Shown in pieces: positions 10,201 through 17,996 of a DNA stretch of 64,000 nt. Below the pieces are notes generated by a model that ran no database searches, was not told the DNA's origin, and worked only from the letters and a program-made list of their open reading frames with translations. The stretch's first letter is position 1; the number at the start of each line of letters is the position of its first letter. Source of the DNA: Opitutus sp. ER46 (GTDB lineage: Bacteria; Verrucomicrobiota; Verrucomicrobiia; Opitutales; Opitutaceae); contig NZ_QAYX01000023.1 of assembly GCF_003054705.1 (NCBI RefSeq), forward strand, positions 637,187 to 701,186. The letters are read 5' to 3'. Position numbers and translations under genes: made by a program.

Positions 10201-11679
10201 GTGAAGGCGCTTTCCGAGGAGGAGATGCAGGCCGTCGTCGAATATTCGTTCAACCGCTACTTCGCGGCCTGCGGCCTGCTCGGCACGCCGGAGACGTGTC
10301 AGCGGACGCTGGAAAAGCTGGCGGCGTTGGGCGTGGACGAAGTGGCCTGCCTGATCGACTTCGGGGTCCCGACGGCGGCGGCGCTGCAGAGCCTGACGCG
10401 GTTGAATGAGGTCCGGGACGCGTGGCAGCAGCAGGCAGGAGCGGCGGGCGAGGCGGAGGCCGCCCCCGACGATTTCTCGCTCGCCGCGCAGATGACGCGG
10501 CACGGCGTGACGCACCTCCAGTGCACCCCGTCGTTTGCCCGCATGCTGAGCCAGACCCCCGAGTCGTTGCAGGCGCTGAAGCCGCTGCGGAAGCTCATGG
10601 TCGGCGGCGAGGCGCTGCCGACGGGCCTGGCACAGGAGCTGGTCCGCGCGGTCGGCGGCGAGATCGTGAACATGTACGGTCCGACCGAGACCACGATCTG
10701 GTCGAGCACGCATCGGGTGGTCGTTGAGCCCAGCGCCAGCGGTGCGGTGGCGATCGGACGGCCGATCGCGAACACGCAGCTCTACATTCTCGACGCGAAC
10801 CGCCAGCCGGTGCCGGTGGGGATCCCGGGCGAACTCTGGATCGGCGGCGACGGCTTGGCGCGCGGCTACCTGCGGCGGGCGGCGCTGACGGCGGAGAAGT
10901 TCGTGACGCTGACGATCGACCCCGCGGCGCCCGGAGGCGGCGGACGGCTCTATCGCACCGGCGATCTCGCGCGTTGGCGGGAGGACGGTGTGGTCGATTT
11001 CCTCGGCCGCGTGGACTTCCAGGTGAAGATCCGCGGCCACCGCATCGAACTGGGCGAGATCGAGGCCGCGTTGATGCAGCACACAGACGTCCGCCAGGCG
11101 GTCGTGGCGCTGCGGACGGATACGCCGGACGACCCGCGGCTCGTCGCGTACCTCGTGCCCGCGGGGACGGAGGCGCCCCCGGCGGCCCGGTTGCGGGAGT
11201 TCCTGAAGCAGAAGCTGCCGGACCACATGGTGCCCGCGGTTTATGTGCCGATGGCGCGGCTGCCGCTCACGCCGAACGGCAAGGTGGATCGCAAGGCGCT
11301 ACCGGCGCCGCAGGCCTCGGTCGCGCAGTCCGCCCAGGAGTTCGTCGCGCCGACCGGCGACGTGGAGCAGACGCTCGCGGGCATCTGGAAGGACATCCTG
11401 AAGGCCGAGGACATCGGGGCGGACGACAACTTCTTCGATTTCGGCGGGCATTCGCTGCAGGTGGTCCAGGTGCAGAACCGCCTGCGCGAAACGCTGCAGG
11501 TCGACGTGCCGGTCCTGAAACTCTTTCAGTACCCCACGATCCGTTCGCTCGCGAAGTTCATCGGCGAAGCGGCGAAGGACGAACCCTCGCTGCGCCAGAA
11601 GGTCGAGGAACGAAACCGCCGCCGGCAGGCCGTGATCGTGCCGCGGCGCCGGGCGGCGTTGCTCGCTGAACGCCCATGA
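7231..11679 (+). CDS. NRPS module C-A-PCP with luciferase-like monooxygenase inserted in the A domain
   Basis: About 1482 residues. The condensation domain (about 25-460) has HHVAADGW at 161. The adenylation domain runs from about 488, with YTSGSTGNPKG (about 635) and A4 FDISVLEL (about 679). It is then interrupted at about 719 by a ~350-residue flavin-type luciferase-like monooxygenase (LDFSLFYFGSE ... YPNPAVLGAALA ... ASGWHDRDF), and resumes near 1080, with NMYGPTETTIW at about 1146, the A10 Lys in NGKVDRK and a PCP with GGHSLQVVQ (about 1400). Insertion between A4 and A5 is the layout known from MtaG/MelG of myxothiazol and melithiazol synthesis, where the oxygenase hydroxylates the alpha carbon of Gly. 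By eye the code is D-I-L-Q-M-G-M-I-W-K, near the Gly code DILQLGLIW. Its stop overlaps the next start (ATGA). Confidence 0.93.
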   Translation: MENSPVFASATVGGDPVADARFTPAPEYLPASSGQRRLWFLDQMEPGSPLYSIPYLVRLRGPVDVAALRGALEMIVGRHESLRSTFVAVDAEPRQVVRAAWALDLPVTDLTTVPESARAAELDRQVAEEARRPFNLAQDLMLRARLFRLGQSEHALTIVMHHVAADGWSMAILYRELGQAYEALAKGAAPQLPELPVQYGDFAQWQQEFLRGETLARLVNFWRETMAGAPAVLELPADHPRPPIQSHRGATVRVKIPGALIEELKRLSQQNRVTLFMTLLAGFKALVHRYTGQNDLVMGSTLAGRDAAETEGLIGFFINNVALRTNLAGDPTVQELLGRIRDVTLAAYEHRELPYEKLVEELQPERNLSFDPVCQIFFMLQNVPTAPLTLSGVQLSVEPVYTGTTKADLTIWAIEQPDYLDVTAEYATDLFKAATIERMMGHYVTLLEGMVAHPAHRISQLPLLSAAERATVLGAWNATLTPYPQEQTIAGLFAEQVQRTPDAVALVFEQQTLTYKELDTRAERFARRLRAHGAGPEVLIAICIERSLEMMVGLLGILKSGAAYVPLDPTYPKERLAYMLQDSQAPVLVTLRRMVDRLPASETAQVVCVDDADEPAGADAGQGAGPKAENAAYVLYTSGSTGNPKGVVITHRNVVNFFVGMDQALGAEPGVWLALTSISFDISVLELCWTLTRGFKVVVLSDHARMPGAAAATRSPRQRRLDFSLFYFGSEPDAAEADRYRLTLEGAKFADQHGFNAVWTPERHFHAFGGLYPNPAVLGAALATVTQHVQIRAGSAVLPLHHPLRLAEEWSVVDNLSHGRVGLSVASGWHDRDFTLAPEKYVDRKEIMRREIETVRRLWRGEEVAFKGGRGNDVPVRVYPRPVQPELPIWVTTAGNPETFRVAGEVGANVLTHFLGQEPEDLARKIRVYREARRAAGHAGEGIVSVALHTFVGTDLEQVRAIVHDPLCRYLRESVELLRGMSQALYPGAEVKALSEEEMQAVVEYSFNRYFAACGLLGTPETCQRTLEKLAALGVDEVACLIDFGVPTAAALQSLTRLNEVRDAWQQQAGAAGEAEAAPDDFSLAAQMTRHGVTHLQCTPSFARMLSQTPESLQALKPLRKLMVGGEALPTGLAQELVRAVGGEIVNMYGPTETTIWSSTHRVVVEPSASGAVAIGRPIANTQLYILDANRQPVPVGIPGELWIGGDGLARGYLRRAALTAEKFVTLTIDPAAPGGGGRLYRTGDLARWREDGVVDFLGRVDFQVKIRGHRIELGEIEAALMQHTDVRQAVVALRTDTPDDPRLVAYLVPAGTEAPPAARLREFLKQKLPDHMVPAVYVPMARLPLTPNGKVDRKALPAPQASVAQSAQEFVAPTGDVEQTLAGIWKDILKAEDIGADDNFFDFGGHSLQVVQVQNRLRETLQVDVPVLKLFQYPTIRSLAKFIGEAAKDEPSLRQKVEERNRRRQAVIVPRRRAALLAERP
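9385..10440 (+). other. Embedded luciferase-like monooxygenase domain (inside the NRPS A domain)
   Basis: DNA segment encoding roughly residues 719-1070 of the second NRPS. It resembles the natural-product luciferase-like monooxygenase subfamily: N-terminal FSLFYFG strand, the PERHFHAFGGLYPNP segment, ASGWHDRDF, and a C-terminal helical part ending near SLTRLNEVRDAW. Reading frame is continuous on both sides, so this is a true in-frame domain insertion and not a neighbouring gene. Boundaries are approximate. Confidence 0.88.
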
Positions 11680-14600
11680 CGACTCCAGCTTCCACTGTCT
11701 CCGAGGCCGTCGCGATTGTCGGCCTCGCCGGACGCTTTCCCCGCGCCCGCAATCTCGACGAGTTCTGGCGCAATCTCTGCACCGGCACCGAAGTCATCTC
11801 CCGCTTTGGCAATGACGAGGTGGAGTGGCTGCCGATTGAGCATGCGCCCGACCTGGCCGATCCGCGCTTCGTGAAGGCGCGCGGCGTGCTGGAGAAGCCG
11901 GAGTGGTTCGACGCCGCGTTCTTCGGGATCAACCCGCGGGAGGCGGCGATCATGGACCCGCAGCACCGGGTGTTCCTGGAGTGCGCGTGGGAGGCGCTGG
12001 AGGACGCCGGTTGCGATCCGGACACGTACCCCGGGCTGATCGGGGTGTTTGCGGGCGCGAGCATGAACACATACCTTTTCACCAATCTCCTCACGAATCC
12101 GGACCTGGTGAAGGACCACGGGCTGTTTGCATCGATGATCCTGAACGACGGCGACTTCGTGCCGACGCGCGTCTCGTACAAGCTGAACCTCCGCGGTCCG
12201 AGCCTGAACGTGCAGACCGCGTGTTCCACCTCGCTCGTGGCGGTGGGTCTCGCGGTGCAGAATCTTCTCTCGTACCGCTGTGACGTGGCGCTGGCCGGCG
12301 GCGTATCGATCACCTTTCCGGCCCACCGCGGGCAACATCACCTCGAAGGCGGCATCATGTCCGCTGACGGGCATTGCCGGGCGTTCGACGCGCGCGCGTC
12401 GGGCACGGTGCTCGGCGACGGCGCGGGCATCGTGGTGCTGAAGCGGCTGAGCGAGGCGGTGGCGGAGGGCGACCGCATCTACGCCGTGATCAAGGGCCAC
12501 GCCATCAACAACGACGGCGCGGTGAAGATCGGCTACACGGCCCCCAGCATCGATGGCCAGGCGGAGTGCATCGCGATGGCGCAGGACGAGGCGGGCGTGG
12601 CGCCCGAAACGATCTCGTACGTTGAGGCGCACGGCACGGGCACACCCCTGGGCGACCCGATCGAAATCGCCGGCCTGACGAAAGCCTTCGGGCTGCGGCC
12701 AGACGCTAGCGGTCAGGTCGCGAAGACCTGCGCGGTGGGCTCGGTGAAGAGCAACATCGGGCACCTCGATGTGGCGGCAGGCGTGGCGGGCATGATCAAG
12801 ACGGTGCTCGCGCTGCAGCACGGCAAGATCCCGCCGAGCCTGCACTTCGAGACCCCAAACCCGAAGCTCGAGCTGGAGCGGACGCCGTTCGTCATCAACC
12901 AGGCGCTGCGGCCCTGGCCGCGGTCGACGACCCCGCGCCGCGCCGGCGTGAGCTCCTTTGGCATCGGCGGCACGAACGCGCACGTCGTACTCGAGGAGGC
13001 GCCGCTGCCGGCCGCGATCGGACCCTCGCGACGCGCGCGTCACCTGCTCGTGGTGTCGGCCAAGACGCCGACGGCAGTCGCGGCGGCGGCGGAGCGGCTG
13101 GCGGCGCATCTGGAGACGCATCCGGAGCAGGCGCTGGCGGACGTGGCATTTTCGCTGCAGACGCGCCGCAAGGGCTTTGCCCACCGCCGCGCGGTGGTGG
13201 CCGGTTCGCGCGAGGAGGCGATTGCGGCGCTGCGGGCGGACGTGAACGGAGGCGGGGCGGGCGGAGACGGGAGTGGCGGACCGCGGCCGCTGACGGCGGC
13301 GGGCGAGGCGACGACGGCCCCGCGGGTGACCTTCATGTTTCCCGGCCAGGGCGCGCAGTACGTCGGGATGGCGAGCGAACTTTACGAGACCGAGCTGCGG
13401 TTCCGGGCGACGGTGGATCGCTGTGCGCGCCTCCTGCAGCCGCACCTCGGGCGGGACATCCGCACGGTGATGTTCGGCCAGGGCGACGCCGGCGCCGCTG
13501 ATGAACTCGGGCAGACGCGGCTGACGCAGCCGGCGCTGTTCGTGATCGAGTATGCGCTCGCGGACCTGTGGATGTTCTACGGCATCCGGCCGCACGCTGT
13601 GATTGGACACAGTCTCGGGGAATACGTGGCCGCGTGTCTCGCGGGCGTGTTCAAGCTCGAGGACGCGCTGGCGATCGTCGCCGAACGCGCGCGCCTGATG
13701 CAGGCGCAACCGCCTGGAGCGATGCTCGCGGTGCGCCTGACGGTGGAAGAGATTGCGCCGTACCTGCAGGAACCCCTTTCGCTGGCCGCCACCAATGCCC
13801 GTGGGCTCTGCGTCGTTTCCGGACCATTCGATGCGATCACGGCGTTGGAGAAAAAGCTCGGCGAAGGCGACGTCGCGAGCAGGCGGTTGGCGACGTCGCA
13901 TGCCTTTCATTCGGCGATGATGGACGGCGCGGCGGGACCGCTGACCGACTTCATCCGCCGGTTTCCGCGGCAGGCGCCGCAGTTGCCGATCCTCTCAAAC
14001 GTCACCGGGCAGTGGCTGACGCCGGAGCAGGCGCAGGACCCCGCGTACTGGGCCGCGCACCTGCGGCAGACGGTGCGCTTTGCGGAAGGGATCGCGACGC
14101 TCACGACGGCCGGCGCGCGCCATGTGTTGCTGGAAGTGGGGCCCGGGGAAACGCTGGCGGGACTCGCGCGGCAGTGCGGCCTCGCGGGAGAGGTGATCGT
14201 CACGAGCTCACTCGGACGTCCGCGGCAGGGTGTGGCGGAGTATGCGGCGCTCCTGCGGGCGGTCGGCCAGTTGTGGGCGGTCGGCGCGGCCGTGGAGTGG
14301 AAGAAGATCTACGATGGGGAACTGCGCCGCTTCGTGGCGCTGCCGACGTACCCCTTTGAACGGAGCCGGTTCTACATTGAACCGGGCCGGCCGGCAGAAC
14401 GTGCGCCGCGGACAATCGCGGCGGCGCATGCCGGCGCGATGCCACCGCAGGACGGTGTGCGCGATCCGGCGGTGGCATCCGGCACGAACGACGCGGCGCG
14501 TGCCGCGCGGGACGGGGCGACGGCGACCGCTGGCGTTCCCGCCGGCACGCGGGCCGACGCGGTGCGCGCGCTGTTCGCGGAGTTGTCCGGCGTGGCGCTG

Positions 14601-17600
14601 ACGCCCGCGGACGACGCCGTGCCGTTCGTCCAGCTTGGTTTCGACTCGCTGTTCCTCACCCAGGCCAGCGTCGCGCTGGCGAAGCGCTTTGGCGTGGAGG
14701 TGGCGTTCCGGCAGTTGCGCGAAGGACTGCGGACCATCGCGGGCGTGGCGGCGCACCTGGAGGCGCAGGAGGCCACGCGGCAGGCGACGGCGCCGACGCC
14801 ATCGGCCAACGAGGCTGCGCCAGTTGCGGCCGCTGGGTCGGACGTGATTCCTACGACCGAGGCGCAGCGGGAGCTGTGGCTGGTGAGCCAGCTGGGGCAG
14901 AGCGCCTCGGCGGCGTATCACGAGTCCACAAACCTCTGGCTGGACGGGGAACTGGACCGCGCCGCCCTGCAGCGGGCGTTTGACGCGCTGGTGGCGCGGC
15001 ACGAGGCGTTGCGCGTGGAGCTGCTTCCGGGCGGTGAGACGCAGCGGATCGCGCCGGCGGTCGCGGCGACGCTGGCGGACGCGGACCTCTCGGCGCTCGA
15101 GCCAGCGGCGCGCGAAGCGCGCCTGCGCGCGTTCATTGGCGACGAGCTGGAACGCCCGTTTACGCTGGAGCATGGACCGCTGTTCCGGGGGCACCTCGTC
15201 CGGCTCGAACCGCGCCGGCACCTGTTCCTTCTGGTCGTGCACCACGTCATCTGCGACGGCTGGTCGCTGGGCACGCTGCAGAAGGAGCTGGGCGAGCTCT
15301 ATGCCGCCGAGGCGGCGGGGCGGCCCTTGCCGCCGCGGCCGACCACGCGTTACCGCGAGCTGGTGACGCGGCAGGTGCAGGCCGGGGAGACGCCGGTGTT
15401 TCAGAAAGCGGAGGCGTACTGGCTGTCCCAGTACGCAGATTCGGTGCCCGCGCTGGATCTGCCGGGCGACCGGGCCCGACCCGCGGAGCGGACGCAGGCG
15501 GGCGCGTTCCTGCTGCGGTCGCTGCCCGCGGAGCTGACGACGGCATTGCAGGAACTCGCGGCGCGCCAGGACACGACGCTGTTCACGGTGTTGTTTGCGG
15601 CGTTCAACGTGCTGCTGAACCGGCTGAGCGGGCAGGCGGACGTGGTCGTGGGCATTCCCGCGGCGACCCAGGTCATCGATGGAGCGGAGGACGCGGTCGG
15701 CCACTTCGTGAACCTGCTGCCGGTGCGGAATCGCGTGGCGGCGGGGCAGGGCTTTGCGGCGTTGCTCGGGGAGGTGAAGAACCGGCTGGGCGAGTCGCTC
15801 GAGCACTGGCGGTATCCCTTTGGCCGGCTGCTGCAGCGGTTGAACCTGCCGCGCGACCCCGGCCGGGTGCCGCTGGCCAACGTGGTGTTCAACTCGACGC
15901 GGTTGCACGAGACGGTGCCGTTTGGGCCCCTGCAGGCGGAGGCGGGTGGCAACGCGAAGCGCTTCTCGCATTTCGACCTGAACCTGAACTTTGCGCTTCA
16001 AGGGGGCGTGATCACGCTGGGCGCGTACTACAGCTGCGAGCTCTTCGACGAGGCGACGGTGGCGCGGTGGCTCGGCCACTATGAGACGCTGTTGCGCGGC
16101 GTCGTGGCGGCGTCCGAGAGCCCGGTCGAGGCGCTGCCCCTGCTCGCGCCGACGGAGCGCGACGAGCTGCTGCAGTGGGGCAAGGGCCCGGAACTGCCCT
16201 ACGACCACGAGGCGGTGATCGCCGACCTCTTCGCGGCGCAGGTGCGCCGGACGCCCGATGCAGTGGCGCTCGTGGCCGGCAAGGAGCGACTCACGTATCG
16301 GGAACTTGATGCGCGCGCCACGATGCTGGCGGAGCGACTCCGCCGCCTGGGGGTCGGCCCTGGAAAACTCGTGGGACTCTGTCTCGAGCGCCGGAGCGAA
16401 CTGCTGGTGGCAATCCTGGGCATCCTCAAGGCGGGCGGTGCGTACGTGCCGCTGGATCCGACTTACCCGGCGGACCGGCTGGAGTTCATGGTGGCGGATG
16501 CGGGGATGTCTGTCCTGGTGACGCAGTCGAGCCTCGTGGAGCGGCTGCCGGCGGGACGCTTCGATTACGTGCTGGTGGACGGGGCGGGGCCGACGGATGT
16601 CGCGGTCGGTGCCGCGGTGCCGGCGCCGCTGGGCCGGCCCACCCCGGGCAGCCCCGCGTATGTGATCTACACCTCAGGCTCGACAGGTCGGCCGAAAGGC
16701 GTGGTGGTGCCGCAGCGGGCGGTGGTGGCGCTGGTGGCGTGGGCGCGGGCTTGGTACCAACCGGAGGAACTCGACGGCGTCCTGTTCGCGACCTCGGCTG
16801 CGTTCGACATCTCGATCTTCGAAATTTTCTGCCCGCTCTGCCTCGGCGGAAAGCTGGTCATGGTGGAGAATCTCCTGCGGCTGGCGGAGGGCGCGCCGGC
16901 GGAGCCCGTGCGGTTCCTCAGCGGCGTACCCTCGGCGCTGGCTGAGGTCGTGCGGCTGAAGGCGGTGCCGCCGACGGTCACGACGGTGGCGCTCGCCGGC
17001 GAGGCGTTTCCCCAGTGGCTGGTGGAGGCGTTGCACGAGCTGCCGCATATCGAGCGGGTATTTGAGCTCTACGGGCCGACCGAAACGACGGTGTATTCGA
17101 CCGGCGGGCTCCGGACGCGCGGCACACAGCCGTCGCTGGGCCGGCCGTTCCCGAATGAGCAGATCTACATTCTCGATGGCCGCGGGCAGCCGGTGCCGGT
17201 GGGCGTGGTCGGAGAGATTTACGTCGCGGGCGACAAGGTCGCGCTCGGCTACCTGAACCGGCCCGAGCTTACCGCGGCGCGGTTCGTGGCTGATCCCTTC
17301 GTAGCCGGGGCGACGATGTATCGCTCGGGCGACCTGGCCCGGTGGCGGACTGACGGCACGATCGAATCGGTCGGCCGGGCGGACCACCAGCTGAAGGTGC
17401 GCGGCTTTCGCGTGGAGCTCGGCGAGATCGAAGCCGTGCTGGCGCAGCATCCGGCCGTGGCTGAATGCGTCGTGGTGGCGCGGCAGGACGCGGCGGGCCA
17501 GCCGCGGCTACTGGCCTATGCGGTGGCGGATGCCGGCCAGGTGGCGGAGCCGCGGGCCCTGCGGGAGCACCTGATGACGGTGCTGCCGGAGTACATGGTG

Positions 17601-17996
17601 CCCGTGGCCGTGCAGGTGCTGGCGCGCTGGCCGTTGACGGCCAACGGCAAGCTGGACCGGAACGCGCTACCCGAGCCGGAACTCGTGCGCGCGGACGCGA
17701 CGCTGGCGGCGCCGCGGACGACGACGGAGGAACTCCTCGCGGAGATCTGGCGCGGCGTGCTCGCGTTGGATCAGGTGGGCGTGCACGACAACTTTTTCGA
17801 ACGGGGCGGGCATTCGCTGCTCGCCGCCCAGGTGATGGCGCGGGTGCGCGACGCCTTCGAGGTGGAGTTGTCGCTCCGCGAGTTCTTCGCGGCGCCGACG
17901 ATCGCGGGCCTGGCGGCGGTCATCGAGAGCGCGATGATCCGCGAAATCACCGGTGGGGAACCCGGGCGGCTCGCCCGCGTGGAGGAATTATCATGA
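11676..17996 (+). CDS. Hybrid PKS-NRPS: KS-AT-ACP-C-A-PCP
   Basis: About 2106 residues. The ketosynthase has TACSTSLV (C183), EAHGTGTPLGDP and KSNIGHLD. The acyltransferase has GHSLGEY (S646) and SHAFHS, which marks malonyl-CoA use. No ketoreductase, dehydratase or enoylreductase lies between AT and ACP, so the beta-keto group should stay. The ACP site is GFDSLFLT (S991). A condensation domain opens TEAQRELWL, a form common after PKS carriers, with HHVICDGW (about 1188). The A domain has YTSGSTGRPKG (about 1665), FDISIFEIF and ELYGPTETTVYS; the eye-aligned code D-I-F-S-A-A-L-V-Y-K is nearest to Ala-type DLFNNALTYK but diverged, so the substrate is open. The last carrier has GGHSLLAAQ (about 2045). 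It overlaps both neighbours by ATGA, so the enzymes are translationally coupled. Confidence 0.94.
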   Translation: MTTPASTVSEAVAIVGLAGRFPRARNLDEFWRNLCTGTEVISRFGNDEVEWLPIEHAPDLADPRFVKARGVLEKPEWFDAAFFGINPREAAIMDPQHRVFLECAWEALEDAGCDPDTYPGLIGVFAGASMNTYLFTNLLTNPDLVKDHGLFASMILNDGDFVPTRVSYKLNLRGPSLNVQTACSTSLVAVGLAVQNLLSYRCDVALAGGVSITFPAHRGQHHLEGGIMSADGHCRAFDARASGTVLGDGAGIVVLKRLSEAVAEGDRIYAVIKGHAINNDGAVKIGYTAPSIDGQAECIAMAQDEAGVAPETISYVEAHGTGTPLGDPIEIAGLTKAFGLRPDASGQVAKTCAVGSVKSNIGHLDVAAGVAGMIKTVLALQHGKIPPSLHFETPNPKLELERTPFVINQALRPWPRSTTPRRAGVSSFGIGGTNAHVVLEEAPLPAAIGPSRRARHLLVVSAKTPTAVAAAAERLAAHLETHPEQALADVAFSLQTRRKGFAHRRAVVAGSREEAIAALRADVNGGGAGGDGSGGPRPLTAAGEATTAPRVTFMFPGQGAQYVGMASELYETELRFRATVDRCARLLQPHLGRDIRTVMFGQGDAGAADELGQTRLTQPALFVIEYALADLWMFYGIRPHAVIGHSLGEYVAACLAGVFKLEDALAIVAERARLMQAQPPGAMLAVRLTVEEIAPYLQEPLSLAATNARGLCVVSGPFDAITALEKKLGEGDVASRRLATSHAFHSAMMDGAAGPLTDFIRRFPRQAPQLPILSNVTGQWLTPEQAQDPAYWAAHLRQTVRFAEGIATLTTAGARHVLLEVGPGETLAGLARQCGLAGEVIVTSSLGRPRQGVAEYAALLRAVGQLWAVGAAVEWKKIYDGELRRFVALPTYPFERSRFYIEPGRPAERAPRTIAAAHAGAMPPQDGVRDPAVASGTNDAARAARDGATATAGVPAGTRADAVRALFAELSGVALTPADDAVPFVQLGFDSLFLTQASVALAKRFGVEVAFRQLREGLRTIAGVAAHLEAQEATRQATAPTPSANEAAPVAAAGSDVIPTTEAQRELWLVSQLGQSASAAYHESTNLWLDGELDRAALQRAFDALVARHEALRVELLPGGETQRIAPAVAATLADADLSALEPAAREARLRAFIGDELERPFTLEHGPLFRGHLVRLEPRRHLFLLVVHHVICDGWSLGTLQKELGELYAAEAAGRPLPPRPTTRYRELVTRQVQAGETPVFQKAEAYWLSQYADSVPALDLPGDRARPAERTQAGAFLLRSLPAELTTALQELAARQDTTLFTVLFAAFNVLLNRLSGQADVVVGIPAATQVIDGAEDAVGHFVNLLPVRNRVAAGQGFAALLGEVKNRLGESLEHWRYPFGRLLQRLNLPRDPGRVPLANVVFNSTRLHETVPFGPLQAEAGGNAKRFSHFDLNLNFALQGGVITLGAYYSCELFDEATVARWLGHYETLLRGVVAASESPVEALPLLAPTERDELLQWGKGPELPYDHEAVIADLFAAQVRRTPDAVALVAGKERLTYRELDARATMLAERLRRLGVGPGKLVGLCLERRSELLVAILGILKAGGAYVPLDPTYPADRLEFMVADAGMSVLVTQSSLVERLPAGRFDYVLVDGAGPTDVAVGAAVPAPLGRPTPGSPAYVIYTSGSTGRPKGVVVPQRAVVALVAWARAWYQPEELDGVLFATSAAFDISIFEIFCPLCLGGKLVMVENLLRLAEGAPAEPVRFLSGVPSALAEVVRLKAVPPTVTTVALAGEAFPQWLVEALHELPHIERVFELYGPTETTVYSTGGLRTRGTQPSLGRPFPNEQIYILDGRGQPVPVGVVGEIYVAGDKVALGYLNRPELTAARFVADPFVAGATMYRSGDLARWRTDGTIESVGRADHQLKVRGFRVELGEIEAVLAQHPAVAECVVVARQDAAGQPRLLAYAVADAGQVAEPRALREHLMTVLPEYMVPVAVQVLARWPLTANGKLDRNALPEPELVRADATLAAPRTTTEELLAEIWRGVLALDQVGVHDNFFERGGHSLLAAQVMARVRDAFEVELSLREFFAAPTIAGLAAVIESAMIREITGGEPGRLARVEELS

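Noticed and set aside
17465..17992. 176-residue extension of the TE-module NRPS
   Set aside because: It overlaps the carrier domain of the preceding synthase out of frame; ATG 17993 with GGAGG and ATGA overlap is the better start.
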